The notes: generated from the letters alone by a model not told the origin. DNA of 64,000 bases from Leguminivora glycinivorella (GCF_023078275.1 NC_062972.1:15393691-15457690), one strand, 5' to 3'. Shown: positions 43,566 to 56,068, counted from the stretch's first letter. A program made the numbers and translations.

Positions 43566-43742
43566 TACGTTCAGAAGATCTGACTGTTCATTTAAGTTAT
43601 AAATGTGACGGTTGTGGAAATTCAGGTATGTACATTTACAAGGGATTATAATAATTAGGTTTGAATACTGCTACACATATTAATACTTACGTGTATGTAC
43701 TTCACCGTATTTTGTGCGATTTCTGAACGCTGCTAGCTTAAA

Positions 43743-43997
43743 TAAATAAATAAATATTGGGGACACCTTACACAGATCAACTTAGCCCCAAACTATTCAA
43801 AGCTTGTACTATGGTAGGTAAGCGACGATATATACATACTTAAATAGATAAATACATACGTATAAACATAGAAAACATCCATGACTTAGGAACAAATATC
43901 TGCGCTCATCACAAAAATAAATGCCCTTACCGGGATTCGAACCCAGGACCGCGGCTCAGCAGGCAGGGTCACTACCGACTTAGCCAGACCGGTCGTC
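43743..43997 (-). mobile_element. tRNA-derived SINE, full length
   Basis: Same structure as 42020-42276, with an AAATAAATAAATAAATATTG tail on the left and AGACCGGTCGTC on the right. It has a small change (TATGGTAGGTAAGCGACG) in the body. Confidence 0.85.
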
Positions 43998-46640
43998 AAA
44001 ATCATCTGCATCCATGTCTTTTAGCCCTTCGATATCTGAGTGGAGGGTGAATCCACTTCTAAACCCTTTTGACTGCATGATCACCTGCCACTCGCTTTTT
44101 CGAATTGCTATTCAGAAGGACGTCTTTCTAAGCAACAAGTTCCTCTTTGTCGCTTGTCCGGCGTGCCATAATGACTTTTCGATGGATCCTGTTGTACGTA
44201 AAAAGATTGTATAGGTACATAATTATTAAAGTCTCAATGGATCATTAAAATAAAAGAAAAATAACATGAAAATAGAAGTGTAATAAGTTGCGTTTTTTAT
44301 TTCTATTTAATTTGGGCTTTCTATTAACTTAAAAATTGATATCACTTGCATATGCAACTTATCTACCTACAAAATTTTCATATTCTTATGGTGTCTTTCA
44401 GATTCAGACTCATCATAATCATTACCTACTACTGCATTATGGCAACCAACACTATTACCAATAGCAGAAAAATTAATAATTTTTTTTTTCTTAAATTGTA
44501 CCTTCGTTACCTAGCTGATGAACTTTGCAGCAGTAAATATTAGCGCGCGCAAAAAGTTCTGACTGCTTTCTTAACGCAATAATCGATTTTGCTGATCGGA
44601 ATAAAAACATTTGCGGCTGCAATGCAGCTAACAGTAGTAAGAACCTGTTTACACATTGATTGATAAGTGCGATTTCGTATTTTTTTTATTTTTCTAAATA
44701 ACAAATCTATGAACAGACATTTTACAGCAGTAAAGCTGATGGAGTTTAAATTCTAACGTTACCTTTAATCATGTCTGCGCCATACACAATTGATTAATTT
44801 TACGTTTCGATATCGATAAGTATTAATAAGATTGTATCTTCTCCGTCACTAGCGTCGACCCCTTGTTTGTCTTGTGAGAAACGGAAATGGAAAACCATAA
44901 ATATAATGAACGCAGAGGTCTGTGACGTCACCGCGACAAATTGATAGCGATCACTCAAATAAATATGTCGTTAGGATTTATTGCGCCATCTTAAGCCGTT
45001 GTAGTGTCGCAGATAGTTGCAACAAATTACAAGGATGCAAGAAAGACTATTACAAACTTACAGTTTTAAACATCTTGGGTTGGAATAATGTAGATTAAAC
45101 TTTTATTATATTATTTCACAATTTGTACTTAGTTTAGGTAGGTACTAGCAGCGTAGTCACTGAAGCATTTTGGTTCACGATTTCGAGACTGCTTCCATAG
45201 TAAAAATTGCGTAGTATGAGCTATATTATCAGCCCATTAAAGGTGACTGAATCAAATAGCTTATAGAATATTTTATTCTTTCAAGGACATATTCCTTAGC
45301 AAAAATTTTAAGAGGAACAAAATACACCACTAGAATAACACGTAATAAGGTCGGTCTAAGAAGATCATGTAAATGTGGAAAATATAAAAGCGGAACGAAA
45401 TAACATCTTTCAGTATGCCAATTTAATGACCGAATGCTTGGATTGATGAATTCATTACGCGACGTATTTATATTCAGTGCCCCAGTTATCATGGTAATCC
45501 TTCAGCTCGGTTCGTATTAGGGTGACTTCTACAAGTTCATTTTTTGTTTAAATTCACTATGAATTTGTCATTTTGCTTAAAACTAAAGAGGCCGCTGATT
45601 ACAACTGACAACAAACTAAATGATTTTTTTTTGTAATACAAATTATCAATACAAGGTCAATTGTACCAGTCAGATTAGGATTAGGACATGAAGTAAGTTT
45701 TGAATGATATAACTTTGCACTCTTGTGGATAAAATGTAACGTTCTCTTCTGTATTAAGCATCAACAGAGGTTTTGCTAGTTGGTGTGGTGAAAAACTATT
45801 TCTAATAATGTCAATAATCAAGGAGAATAATGTGAACTACATTTATATGGAGAATCGATCACCTCCTATCCTTTAAACGGGAGGTAGTGAGACCAATTTA
45901 ACCAAAACTTTTACAAGTGGAATATCCCACCCTTTAACGTAAATTATCGAAATAAAAAGTCCTTTGAACTCCTCATCATCCGGGATCATTACAGGTTAAA
46001 GGTAACCGTGTGCTAAGGACGGTCAAACTTTTTTAATAAAATCAGCTAAGTACCCTCCCCTTCAGATTGGGCATAAATTCGGATAACGAATGAGTGCCTC
46101 AAAAAGTCCTTGTTTGCAAATAATTTATCTGCTTCGCGGGGGAAAAAGAGTTTGCATAAATTAGTTGGAAAAAACGTTACTTAGGAATATAAAAATCTGC
46201 TTACTTAGCCGGGAAAAATTAAATTGGTAACACATTTTTAGAGTCAAATACTTTACTAGTTTTGGCACATCCGCCTGTCGTTGTATCATAGGTAATTTAC
46301 TGGGAAATAGTAGGGTATATTTTAACGAAACTGGAAAGATCTATTTTTTAATTAAAGCTCTAGCTAGTGTAGAATTTAAAATTTACAAAGAATATTTTTC
46401 ATGAGAAGTTCCACATAACATGCTACAAAAAAACAGTAATATAAACATGTGACATAATTCGGACCTACAAACATAACAAGATGATTTCAAACTTGTTATT
46501 ATTTAATTAAATAATTTCGGGATGAGCTGCTACGAAAGTAATAAATTTGATGTTCCGTACTGTCCGATGTCCTTTATCCTTACATTCCTTACCATGGAGT
46601 ACAGTGTCAACACTGATATATAGGTACGTTATCGTCTAAC
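43998..46640. other. No confident gene
   Basis: About 2.6 kb. Just right of the SINE (43998-44130) both strands read plausibly as protein for about 40 codons (minus-strand segment WQVIMQSKGFRSGF), but no family is recognised and stops close in. The rest is AT-rich with short frames only. It could hold a decayed element exon. Confidence 0.3.
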
Positions 46641-46910
46641 ACCGTGTCTTGCGTGGGCGACGGTCGCGCGACCGTCGCCGTCGCGTCTCATCGCATCGTG
46701 TACTTCCATATCGATAAGGTTTAATTTCGTATGCGTCGCATCGCCGTCGCGCGTAAGGGTCCCCCAACATCTAGCGTCTCGCGAGCGTAGCGTCGGGCCA
46801 ACTGTATGGAAAAAGACGTCGCGTCGACGTCGCGCCGACGCGGCGTTAAGGCTTTGCCATACAGTTGGCCCAACGCTACGCTCGCGAGACGCTAGATGTG
46901 GGGGGACCCT
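46641..46910. mobile_element. CpG-rich palindromic element, copy 2
   Basis: ACCGTGTCTTGCGTGGGCGA leads into a perfect 24-bp palindrome at 46656-46679 (GGCGACGGTCGC and its inverse). Then 46756-46910 is a foldback with about 54-bp arms: AGGGTCCCCCAACATCTAGC, GTCTCGCGAGCGTAGCGTCG and their inverse. The Arg-rich frame across it is an artefact. Confidence 0.75.
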
Positions 46911-47866
46911 AAGATATAACCTTCTATGCATTTCGCTGGTACTGACATAACTACATATTAATATAAGTATGCATTACCGAGAACAAAAATTATAAATATG
47001 GTTATAATATTTAATACTAACCCTGCTCACTTCATTATGTTAACGAGTACGTAATTACGTATTATGAATCCACTGTAGATATTTGGCTTCATAACAAGTT
47101 CGCTGCTTTTGTGTTTAGATTCCGTACTTAGTTCATGTTTACACTAAACCACTCCGCGTAATATTAGCTCTTAATGAATAGCGTTGTGTAATTGCCAAGG
47201 ACTTGTTTATTGTAAGTGAAGTTCGTTCGAACAATTCAAATTCTGGTTCAAATAAACTTGGCAATTAGCAAGCGAACTCGATGGCTGCCGCCGGGCGAAG
47301 GCATTACTTAATCATCGATATCCATTAAGAATAATAATGCCCTGAATACAAACAATAAACTATTTTTATTGTGACGCATATTTATCTTAAACTGCTAAAG
47401 TGAAAACAATATAAGGAACAGATACCTACAACAACACTGATGTAAACATTCAATTATAAACAAATTGTATCATAATAAGGTCAACCTTAACCCTGAAGAA
47501 ATAATTGAACTCAGAATTCGGATCAAGTTCTTGAAAGAGGAAATTAATGGAGGGGATGCTGCTGTTTCTTCCTATTGTTTTTTAAAACGGTAAAATAACG
47601 GGTGAATATTTGCAACAAACTCTTCTAGCATGACCACAGAATATATAATAGTACAAGTACAGAAAGCCCACTGCTTTGATGTCCACGAAATGCCGCCTTT
47701 TTAAATGCCTACAAAATTCTTACAAAGAACCGAGCCGCACGTGCGCGGCGTCCGGCGATAGGGTTGCCTATGGATTAAAACGAATTAATAATCAGATAAA
47801 ATGTTATACTATTATATTCAAGACTTGGGTACTTTCTAGGTAAATATAGCCTCATTGAACTTTTCT
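46911..47866. other. No gene seen
   Basis: AT-rich. No named repeat or exon. Confidence 0.4.
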
Positions 47867-47920
47867 GTGGGACTTAATCAATAGTAGATCTGTGTAAGAA
47901 TGTCCTATGGTAATTATTTT
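47867..47920 (+). repeat. LINE 3'-end remnant (TGTGTAAGAATGTCCTAT)
   Basis: GTGGGACTTAATCAATAGTA then CTGTGTAAGAATGTCCTATG resembles a LINE 3' UTR end. The same TGTAAGAATGTCCTATAAT words occur at about 62496-62514. Confidence 0.45.
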
Positions 47921-48019
47921 TTTCATAATGTTTATTGAACCAAGCATTATTAGCCATCCCACACGCGGACATCGCATATTAACCTTAAAAAAAAACTCAC
48001 GACGTAAAGTACCTAACAA

Positions 48020-48140
48020 TACTAACAATGTGCGAACGTGCGTTCGGTGAGAACGCGCGCCGCCCTGATTAGGCCGCGAACTCGCGGCCGCCAGCATGTA
48101 CTTGTAGCGCGGCGATATAATCGCGGGGTGAGCTGCCCCT
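48020..48140. repeat. GC-rich patch with palindromic words
   Basis: GAACGTGCGTTCGGTGAGAA, CGCGCGCCGCCCTG and GCGAACTCGCGGCCGCC stand out from AT-rich flanks. Probably part of a DNA element, but no ends could be set. The 102-codon minus-strand frame here is not convincing. Confidence 0.4.
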
Positions 48141-50184
48141 GGCACGACTAAAATATACATATTTCACCAGCGAACACGTTCCTCCATGTTTAATAATATA
48201 TTTACAACGGAAATTTCACGGCACTATTGTTATATGCTCCGGAACTCGGAGCGCGGGAATAGCACTTAACAATAGAAGTTGCGGCAAAGTATGCTGTATA
48301 AAAGATTATTTTCATGCACATGGCAAAGTTTGTTCGATTTCCTCGGGGGAGGAGCGTTGCATCTAACGCCCGAGCGAAGACACACATGTGGTGCAAGCCG
48401 CAGGGGAAAAAGTCTAATGCGAGTAGTTTTGGCTGGGGCTTAGAAACAGAGATAGGAAAGCAGTCGAGATTTTTACAATGTACATTTGTAGGTACATTTT
48501 CTACACATGATAGGTCTCTTGATCGTGCACAGCAGTGACTATTTATATGCGATCCTTAAAACAAATTTGGGTTGTTCCGTTTATATATTATGCTTGTGTG
48601 TTCCCATTATCATGGTGTTCCGGAATATCAAGGGGCGTGCGCGTAGCAGAGATTAACACGTAGAGCTTGTTTTGAGTTGCCTTTGGCACTTTGGTAAGAC
48701 GTATGTTTAAAATGTTATACATTGTGTTTACACATGTGTCAATATCTATACTTATTTATTAAAAAGTATTTTTTTTGTAGCCGGTATAAAAATATTGAAT
48801 AAAATAAGTTTCTATTATATCGTTATACTTTCATCAACCCGCTGATGGTATCAAATAGCTAGTGTAACTAGTGTTCATATTCTAAAAGTGGGTTATTTGA
48901 CTGTATGTACTATAGTTAAGTACTTGGATTGAGTCGTTAAGATTTCGTTATTACTTATTATTAAACGGTCGTATATTGTATACTTTCTAATTATGTTATC
49001 ATTAGATGTGTTACAAAATGTTTGTTCACTTGTCTTTACCTACTATTTAATAAACATTCCGGTCATCCGATTAAAAATTTACTAAAGTTCATTCATGCAT
49101 TATAATAATGGTAGTTAATTTGTAATTAAAGTTGATCCGCTGTCGCATGAAGATTGTACCTTGCTATTCCAAACGGTGTGAAAGTTGGAATAATACGCGA
49201 CAAATTTCCTTGACAAAGTTTTCACACGATTACCAAGTTCCGCAGTCTATCGTCATTCATTTCTTAGCACGGAGAGTAGATTATCTTATTTAGTGTGCAA
49301 ATGAATAATGTTGAAATTGTGCTTACTGACAAACAAATTATCATGATTTATTCAATTCGTTAATCAAATACGTTGAAAATGGACAAAACTTTGATTTTGA
49401 CAAAGATTACATAATTTTTCTCTTAAATTTGCAAAAAGGAAAGTAAACTCAAACTTCCTTATTTTCATCCTATAAGGAAATCTGAAGACAATCCGCATTA
49501 AGAGTATCCGATAATGTCATTAACGACTCTAACGTAAAAAACAACGAAATGATAAGTTAATTTGGATAAAAAGTAAGTTGCCGAAATAACTTTTGCAATG
49601 TCCAGGAAAATCGAACTGAAAACGTAAGTAGGTACTTTTCAATTTTCGCTCAGACTAATTGGTGATTCAAAAGAGACACCATTGAGCACTCTTAAACATC
49701 TCTTTTCATTACATTTGTCCAAATTCAACTTTTACAATGAATCAGTTTGAAGTTACGCTTCGGAAAATGTATTAATTTGAGTGGATTCCGACTTTTCTGG
49801 CAAAGGTCTTTTATGAGTGCCCTTTCTTGATAATACGATTTTATTTTTGACAGCCGGTCAGCTGGGTTCAAATCTCGGTAATTAATTTGAGAGTCGAACA
49901 CACATAATTGTTATTTAAGTATTTATATATTCAACTTTTCCTGGTTCTGAGTATTCACAACAGAAGCCTTCTTGAGCTTATAATATTTATTCCTTTGCTT
50001 ACGCTGCAAAGTTGTAATAATGATTAAAATACTTTTAAGATTATGGATATGGTTATGTTGTCGCTTTATACATACGACGCACTTTGTACTTTGTTAGTAA
50101 CTAATTACATTTTAAACGTAAAGACATGATACACTTATGTATTTTGCTGCAAAATAATATTAGTCTGCCATTTCCTCGCCAAAC
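48141..50184. other. No gene seen
   Basis: About 2 kb. 48200-48450 is somewhat less AT-rich (GAACTCGGAGCGCGGGAATA, then GAGGAGCGTTGCATC), and a donor-like GGTAAGA lies at about 48690. This could be a 5' UTR or promoter, but nothing firm can be said. The rest is AT-rich. Confidence 0.35.
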
Positions 50185-50187
50185 GTA

Positions 50188-51200
50188 GTATGCCTATACA
50201 GGTCTCACAGCGGAGACTCCGAGACCGACCGTCTCTTGGAGCGCGTACAGGAGGGGCTTAACGAAATTCTCGAACGGCTTCCCTCGGCAGAGTTCACAAT
50301 TCTAGGCGATTTTAACGCCCACCACACTGAGTGGTTGGGATCTACACGCACGGACTATGCCGGGAGAGCTGTTCTTGACCTTGCTGCAGCATACGACCTT
50401 TCCCAGCTAGTCGATGGTCCTACTAGAATTCCGGACATCGAGGGCCATACTCCCGCCTTATTGGACTTAGTGTTATCATCGCATCCTGAACATCTCCAGG
50501 TGTCTCGCCTCGCACCCTTGGGTTCGTCAGATCATTGCCTGGTTCGCTGTACCGCAACCGCGGAGCAGACTGGGCAAAGCCGACCCCTTGGGTCCAGACG
50601 TGTGTGGCATTATAGGACAGCAGACTGGGATGGGTTGCGGGAGTTTTACGCATCATACCCTTGGAAGCAACTTTGCTTCTCTTCGGATGATCCTGACAAT
50701 TGTGCTGAACTCGTAGCTGACACGATTTTACAGGGCATGGAATGCTTCATTCCGAGCTCCTCAGTTCGTGTCGGTGGTCGATCTCAGCCTTGGTTCGGTA
50801 GGTCTTGCGCCGAAGTCCGTTAATCTAAGTGCGAAGCCTACCGGGCCTGGGTAGACGCCAGTAGAGTCAACGATCCGAATACCTCCGAAATGAAGAAGCG
50901 TTACAACGCTGCTTCCAGGTCCTGCAAGAAGCGTATTGCTGCAGCTAAGTTCCAACACACCTGCAGAATTGGCGAGAGACTGGTTAGTCAGCCCGCTGGG
51001 ACTCGTATTTTCTGGTCTCTCGCTAAAGCTGTTCAGGGGAACTTTTGTAAGGTCTCGCTACCTTCTCTTCACAAACCCGACGACTCATTGGCACATTCCA
51101 CAAAAGAGAAAGCGGATCTTATGTGTTCTCTTTTTGCGTCAAACTCTACGCTTGACGACGGGGTAGCACACCACCCAGCATCCCGCGGTGTGAGGCATCC
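50188..51200 (+). pseudogene. Non-LTR retrotransposon: endonuclease C-terminal part and linker (5'-truncated, broken)
   Basis: The frame opens at the truncation point and reads CLYRSHSGDSETD, then the endonuclease motifs ILGDFNAHH and LGSSDHCLVR, the last two blocks of the apurinic-like endonuclease that nicks target DNA. The catalytic N-terminal half is missing. An in-frame TAA at 50821-50823 interrupts an otherwise continuous reading (PWFGRSCAEVR, stop, SKCEAYRAW). Near 51180-51200 a frameshift separates it from the reverse-transcriptase frame at 51201. Both lesions, plus the 5' truncation, make the element dead. Confidence 0.85.
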
Positions 51201-52799
51201 ATGCCCGAGGTTCGCTTCACTCAAGGTGTAGTTAGGCGAGCACTTCTTGCCCTCGATGTCAATAAGTCCAATGGGCCTGACGGTATACCGGCTATTGTGC
51301 TGAGAACGTGCGCTCCAGAGCTAACTCCGGTTTTAACGCGCCTTTTCTCTCTTTCCTACAGCTCAGGCAAATGCCCGTCATCCTGGAAAACTGCTTGGGT
51401 CCATCCAATCCCAAAGAAGGGTGATCGCACAAACCCATCCAACTATCGGCCTATTGCAATAACCTCCCTTCTCTCCAAGGTAATGGAGCGCGTGGTTAAC
51501 AGCCAGCTCTTAGCGTACCTTGAAGACCACCAGCTTATAAGTGACCGGCAATACGGCTTCCGCCATGGCCGAGGCGCTGGTGATCTTCTGGTATACTTCA
51601 CTCATCGTTGGGCCACCGCCATTGAAAGCAAGGGAGAAGCTCTGGCAGTTAGCCTAGATATCGCTAAGGCTTTTGATAGAGTTTGGCATAAGGCGCTTCT
51701 TTCCAAGCTTCCCTCGTACGGGCTTCCAGAAGGGCTTTGCACGTGGGTCGCTAGCTTTTTATCTGGGCGGAGCATTTCAGTTGTCATCGACGGTCAATGC
51801 TCGGATCTCCGGCCCATTAACGCTGGTGTACCCCAAGGATCTGTCCTATCGCCGACCCTGTTCATCCTTCATATCAATGATATGCTACTAGCTAGCAATA
51901 TCCATTGTTATGCGGATGACAGCACTGGTGATAGCCAATACACAGGTCGTGCAAATGCCTCTCGTGAGCAGGTTTCGGAATGTAGAATGCAACTTGTGTC
52001 TGAAATCGAGGCCTCTCTTCAGCAGGTATCCGAGTGGGGTAAACGTAACCTCGTTGAGTTTAACCCCAGTAAGACACAAGTTTGCGCGTTTTCCGCAAAG
52101 AAAACCCCATTCGACATAGCGCCTAAATTCCAGGACATTCCCCTTACTATCTCTAAGAGTATCGGGATACTCGGTGTCGACATTACAAAGGAGGTCCAGT
52201 TTCGGGGTCATTTGGAACTCAAGGCCAAACTGGCCTCTAAGAAGCTCGGGGTGCTCAACAGAGCGAAACAGTGCTTCACATCGGGTCACCGGCTTTTGCT
52301 ATACAAAGCACAGGTTCGACCGCATGTGGAGTACTGTTCTCATCTCTGGTCTGGAGCACCGAAATACCAACTTCTTCCACTTGACTCTATCCAACGTCGG
52401 GCAATTCGTATTGTTGGCGATCCCGATCTCACAGCCGGTTTAGATCCTCTTAGCCTTCGGAGAGATGTTGGCTCTCTGTGCTTGTTCTACCGTCTGTACA
52501 ACGGGGAATGTTCTGATGAACTCTTTGACTTGGTGCCACCGTCGCGCTTTTATCACCGCACCTCCCGCCAAAGAAACAAAGTTCATCCTCACTTTCTCGA
52601 CACGTGGCAAACCAAGAACAAACGGGCCTCCCGCTCGTTTTTGCCTAGAACGTGCAAGTTGTGGAATGAGCTACCTTCTGAGGTGTTTCCCTTGCGCTAT
52701 GACATGGGGTTCTTCAAGAAGCAGGTATTTAGGGTTCTCAAAGGTCGGCAACGCATAAGTGGCTCCCATGATGTTGCTTATGTCCATGGGCGGCGATGA
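51201..52799 (+). pseudogene. Non-LTR retrotransposon reverse transcriptase, 532 codons intact (CR1/Jockey-like group)
   Basis: Encodes the RNA-dependent DNA polymerase of a LINE, used in target-primed reverse transcription. Visible blocks: KKGDRTNPSNYRPIAITSLL (around residues 72-91), LDIAKAFDRVWH with the first catalytic Asp (152-163), GVPQGSVLSP (209-218), YADD (237-240), then a C-terminal region with LYKAQVRPHVEYC and SRSFLPRTCKLWNELP, ending HGRR. The start is set by the frameshift at about 51190, not a true initiator; the real ORF continues from the endonuclease frame. The domain has no stop of its own, suggesting fairly recent insertion. I place it in the CR1/Jockey group from the YADD and tail motifs; the exact clade is unsure. 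Confidence 0.9.
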
Positions 52800-52867
52800 C
52801 TGCTTACCATCAGGCGGCTCGTCTGCTCGTTTGCTGCCTATTTCATAAAAAAAAAAAAAAAAAAAAA
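52800..52867 (+). repeat. LINE 3' UTR and poly(A) tail
   Basis: A short UTR (CTTACCATCAGGCGGCTCGT, CTGCTCGTTTGCTGCCTATT, TCAT) is followed by about 22 A. This is the usual end of this lepidopteran LINE family. No target duplication could be matched to the 5' truncation. Confidence 0.85.
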
Positions 52868-54289
52868 GTAATTAAATGACACATGTCAAAGACATATATA
52901 ATTGCTACTAAAACAATTCACAAAGACACGTAATTTGTCTAACGGAGTTTAGGTACGAGTACCTACACGTTTACTTGATAAAAGCAAACATAATCTTGCT
53001 ATCTTTTTCATATTTATGCTGACATACCCTTAAAAGGAGTGATAAGATGATGAAAAAGTATCAAACAATATTACAAAGGATTTTTGATGTGATGATGGAA
53101 TACTAAATAATATATATTATGCCTGCCATTATAAAAGTCAAGAGTTTATTTTCAAAATCTCGCTCACACGTCTATCAATTGAAACCTTTATTTCACTCTA
53201 ACGTACAATATTAGCCGTGCAACTTAATAGAAACTGTCTAATAAGTTACCGTAGACATGAAAGGTATAAGGGGAAAAAGATATCCAACCAATACAGTTTC
53301 CTATCAGCATACCTAAATCTATTTGGAATCCTTCCATCATTCCACTATCCCTCAATGAATAATATATGGAGGTAATGAAAAACCTACATTACCTGCTCGT
53401 ACAGATGGCAGGGTATGGTTAAATTTTCTGCCACTCCGTCCGTTTGTGGTGAACCTGTACAGAACTACCCGTTTAGATTTATAGGGTTTTCATACGAGAT
53501 TTACGACTGTCATTTATTATTCAGTATCTGCGGTACAATCAGATTTATGACACACTTTTGGGTATGGTTTTATTCGAATAAATAAACTATTTTGTTATTA
53601 ATATGTTTGAGAGCGAGATGTAACTAAGCGATCACTATCATTTTCATTATAAACGGAGAAAAAGGATCAAATAAAATAAAAATATAAAATGAGAGCGGAT
53701 GCCATAAGATTATTAATAATGGTGTTTTCAAATTGTGTATTAAACTAAACACAGTCTTCATTTTACAATATACAATTATGTTATAAATGTTTTGTATATT
53801 ACGTCGGTACCAAGTAAGCATAGTTGAGCATTTCTTTTTTTATGGCCACTTTTAAAATGTGATATTTTTGAAAAAAAAAAAATGCTGTTTCTACTCAGAA
53901 TCACTAGCTTTTTCAATCCTAGTAGTTAAAAAAAATGTCCCATACGATTTTTTTCTTATTTTGTTACCATTTTCCGTACATGTTGTGTGGGGTAACAAAA
54001 GAGGAAAGTAACAAAAATGTATGGAAATTCTGGGACACTTTTTGTCTCCCAGTGAGATTGAAAGTCCTCGTGATTCTGAGTACAATCGACCTAAAATTCC
54101 GTAAAAAAATTTAAATAAAAAAAAATGGCACAAAAAAAAGAAAAGCTCAGTTATGGTCCGGTGTGATGGTAAAGTCTCCGTAGACTTATGGAGAGTTATA
54201 GACTCCTGCAACTTTAGAGATGTTAGAATCGCATGTAGGTACCTATTCAGACATCAAAACTTAAACAATAATACTTATACTTTAATATT
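52868..54289. other. No gene seen
   Basis: AT-rich. The minus-strand frame at 53891-54211 is low complexity. Confidence 0.4.
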
Positions 54290-54555
54290 GACGACCGGTC
54301 TGGCTCAGTTGGTAGTGACCCTGCCTGCTGAGCCGCGGTCCTGGGTTCGAATCCCGGTAAGGGCATTTGTTTGTGTGATGAGCACAGACATTTGTTCCTG
54401 AGTCATGGATGTTTTCTATGTATATAAGTATGTATTTATCTATTTAAGTATGTATATCGTCGCTTAGCACCCATAGTACAAGCTTTGCTTAGTTTGGGGC
54501 TAAGTTGATCTGTGTAAGGTGTCCCCAATATATATTTATATTTATATTTATTATA
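54290..54555 (+). mobile_element. tRNA-derived SINE, full length
   Basis: GACGACCGGTCTGGCTCAGT, GGTAGTGACCCTGCCTGCTG, B box GGTTCGAATCC, the body as in 42020, and a TATTTATATTTATATTTATT tail. It is the only complete plus-strand copy. Confidence 0.85.
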
Positions 54556-54852
54556 TGCATAAAATTATTGTACGTATATGCCATGGTTCAGTTCACTAAT
54601 AGAATATCTTAGACAGAGTATTGACATATCGCCATGTGATACCGGTAATTACAAGTCATGTTTACTTAGTTGATTGATGGCGACCTGTTTTAAGCGACCT
54701 GTCTTGTTAGATACAACATTATTGTCAGCCGATATGGTAATAATATGATGATGATGATGTTGGTAGTTTAAAGTCCGACAGGAATTTGAAGGAATTAAAA
54801 TGGACAATTAAATAGTAAAACAGTTCTACAGGGAAAAACATAAAAGCAAATA

Positions 54853-55005
54853 TTTAATGAAACTACGGTTGTACTCACGTTATTATTTATATCGCTACTG
54901 CTGTGACATGTTTAGTTGCCGCGTGAACTCTATATGCCTGAAGAGGGACCTCCAAAATTGGCCCGAAACATGTCGCAGCACAACCGTACATAGTTTCATT
55001 AAAAT
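54853..55005 (+). ncRNA. Foldback with hammerhead-ribozyme-like core, copy c
   Basis: AATGAAACTACGGTTGT at 54857 is mirrored by ACAACCGTACATAGTTTCATT at the right. Inside, GCTGTGACATGT (54900-54911) pairs with ACATGTCGCAGC (54968-54979) except for one mismatch. Between them are CTGAAGA at 54938-54944 (a consensus hammerhead first box), a hairpin GGGACC...GGCCC, and GAAA at 54965-54968. The tail TTAAAATATTTGAATATGTC, TCACG matches the other family members. Confidence 0.5.
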
Positions 55006-55775
55006 ATTTGAATATGTCTCACGAAAGTTTAACGTCTATATCATAAATTAGAAGCAGTTACCTATATATTTAATTGTAGATAGAATATAATATTTCATCT
55101 ACACTTAAGAATAACGTATATGATACGATGACTGATGACCTTTAAAATTGGCAAGAAATATGTCGCAGCACAACCGTAGTTTCATTATAGTATTTTATGC
55201 AACTGACGTTTAAGTGAGGTCAAAAAAAGAAGAGTGGCGCGAGTAACAATTTGAGGCGAAGCCGAAAATTTTTAATAAAGACGCTACGAGTATTTTATGA
55301 CTCCGTTAAACACCGTTGCATACAATACTTTTTCTACGACCACGCACTTAGTTTTTAATAGTTTTCTAGAATAACTTTCGTTAAATTCACACTGTTTCCT
55401 GTATTTTGCACTGCCAGCGCAGCTACCCAAAGCTATCCCCTGCCGGTTTACCGCGCACGCGCGCAGTATCGTTATAACAATGCGTTGCCATGGTTACAGA
55501 GCCAAACAATACGTTTTCAATTTTTTCGTAACTGCGCGCGTGCACGGAAGCCGGCGGGTGCTTGGCTTTGGGGAATAGACTTTTATGTAGGGTTTTAAAG
55601 ATCTATGCACGACCCTGTAATTGACTAATAACAGTTCGGGAGTAGCAACAATATTTGAATATGTCTCCCGAAAGTTTAACGTCTATATCATAAAAGCAGT
55701 TACTTACCTATATATTTAATTATATGTGGAACATAATATTTCACCTACACTTAAGAATAACGCAGAGAATAAATG
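55006..55775 (+). repeat. Direct repeat of the element tail, period about 646 bp
   Basis: ATTTGAATATGTCTCACGAA, AGTTTAACGTCTATATCATA and CTACACTTAAGAATAACG at 55003-55120 recur at 55649-55765. Between them is unrelated sequence with a GC-richer stretch at about 55420-55570 (CGCACGCGCGCAGTATCG and an inverted ACTGCGCGCGTGCACGG). Confidence 0.65.
55120..55195 (+). ncRNA. Hammerhead-ribozyme-like core, copy d
   Basis: CTGATGA at 55132-55138 is the exact consensus first box, followed by CCTTTAAAATTGGCAA and GAAA at 55155-55158, then TATGTCGCAGCACAACCGTA as in copy c. The stem II pairing has decayed and the upstream arm is missing, so it is a partial, inactive relative lying about 190 bp downstream of copy c. 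Confidence 0.4.
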
Positions 55776-56068
55776 ATGATTGAAGAACACAACACAACCA
55801 ATCAACATGTCTAATAACGATATATTTCCTTGTCTCCATTAATAAGGATATTTTCATTTATGATTGAGATTTCATTTATGGTGGTGGTTCAAGTAAGTTT
55901 GTATATCAAACGGTTACCTATCAAAAAATCGAAAATTGTAATGTCGAATATTAGTAGCCCGAAAACGCTTCCCATTTTATTAATTGCCCTAAGTTTTGTT
56001 TGCCCGAAAGTACTTTTCCCCTATTATTATTTTCCCCATTCTTATTTCGCTGTACTTTTGTTTCGCAT

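Noticed and set aside
44014..44214. 66-codon plus-strand frame with two CxxC-type cysteines
   Set aside because: The opposite strand reads equally well, stops close in on both, and there is no recognisable family. Kept only as a note in the regional entry.
46629..46931. 100-codon Arg-rich minus-strand frame
   Set aside because: It lies entirely in the CpG-rich palindromic element, where stop codons are rare by composition.
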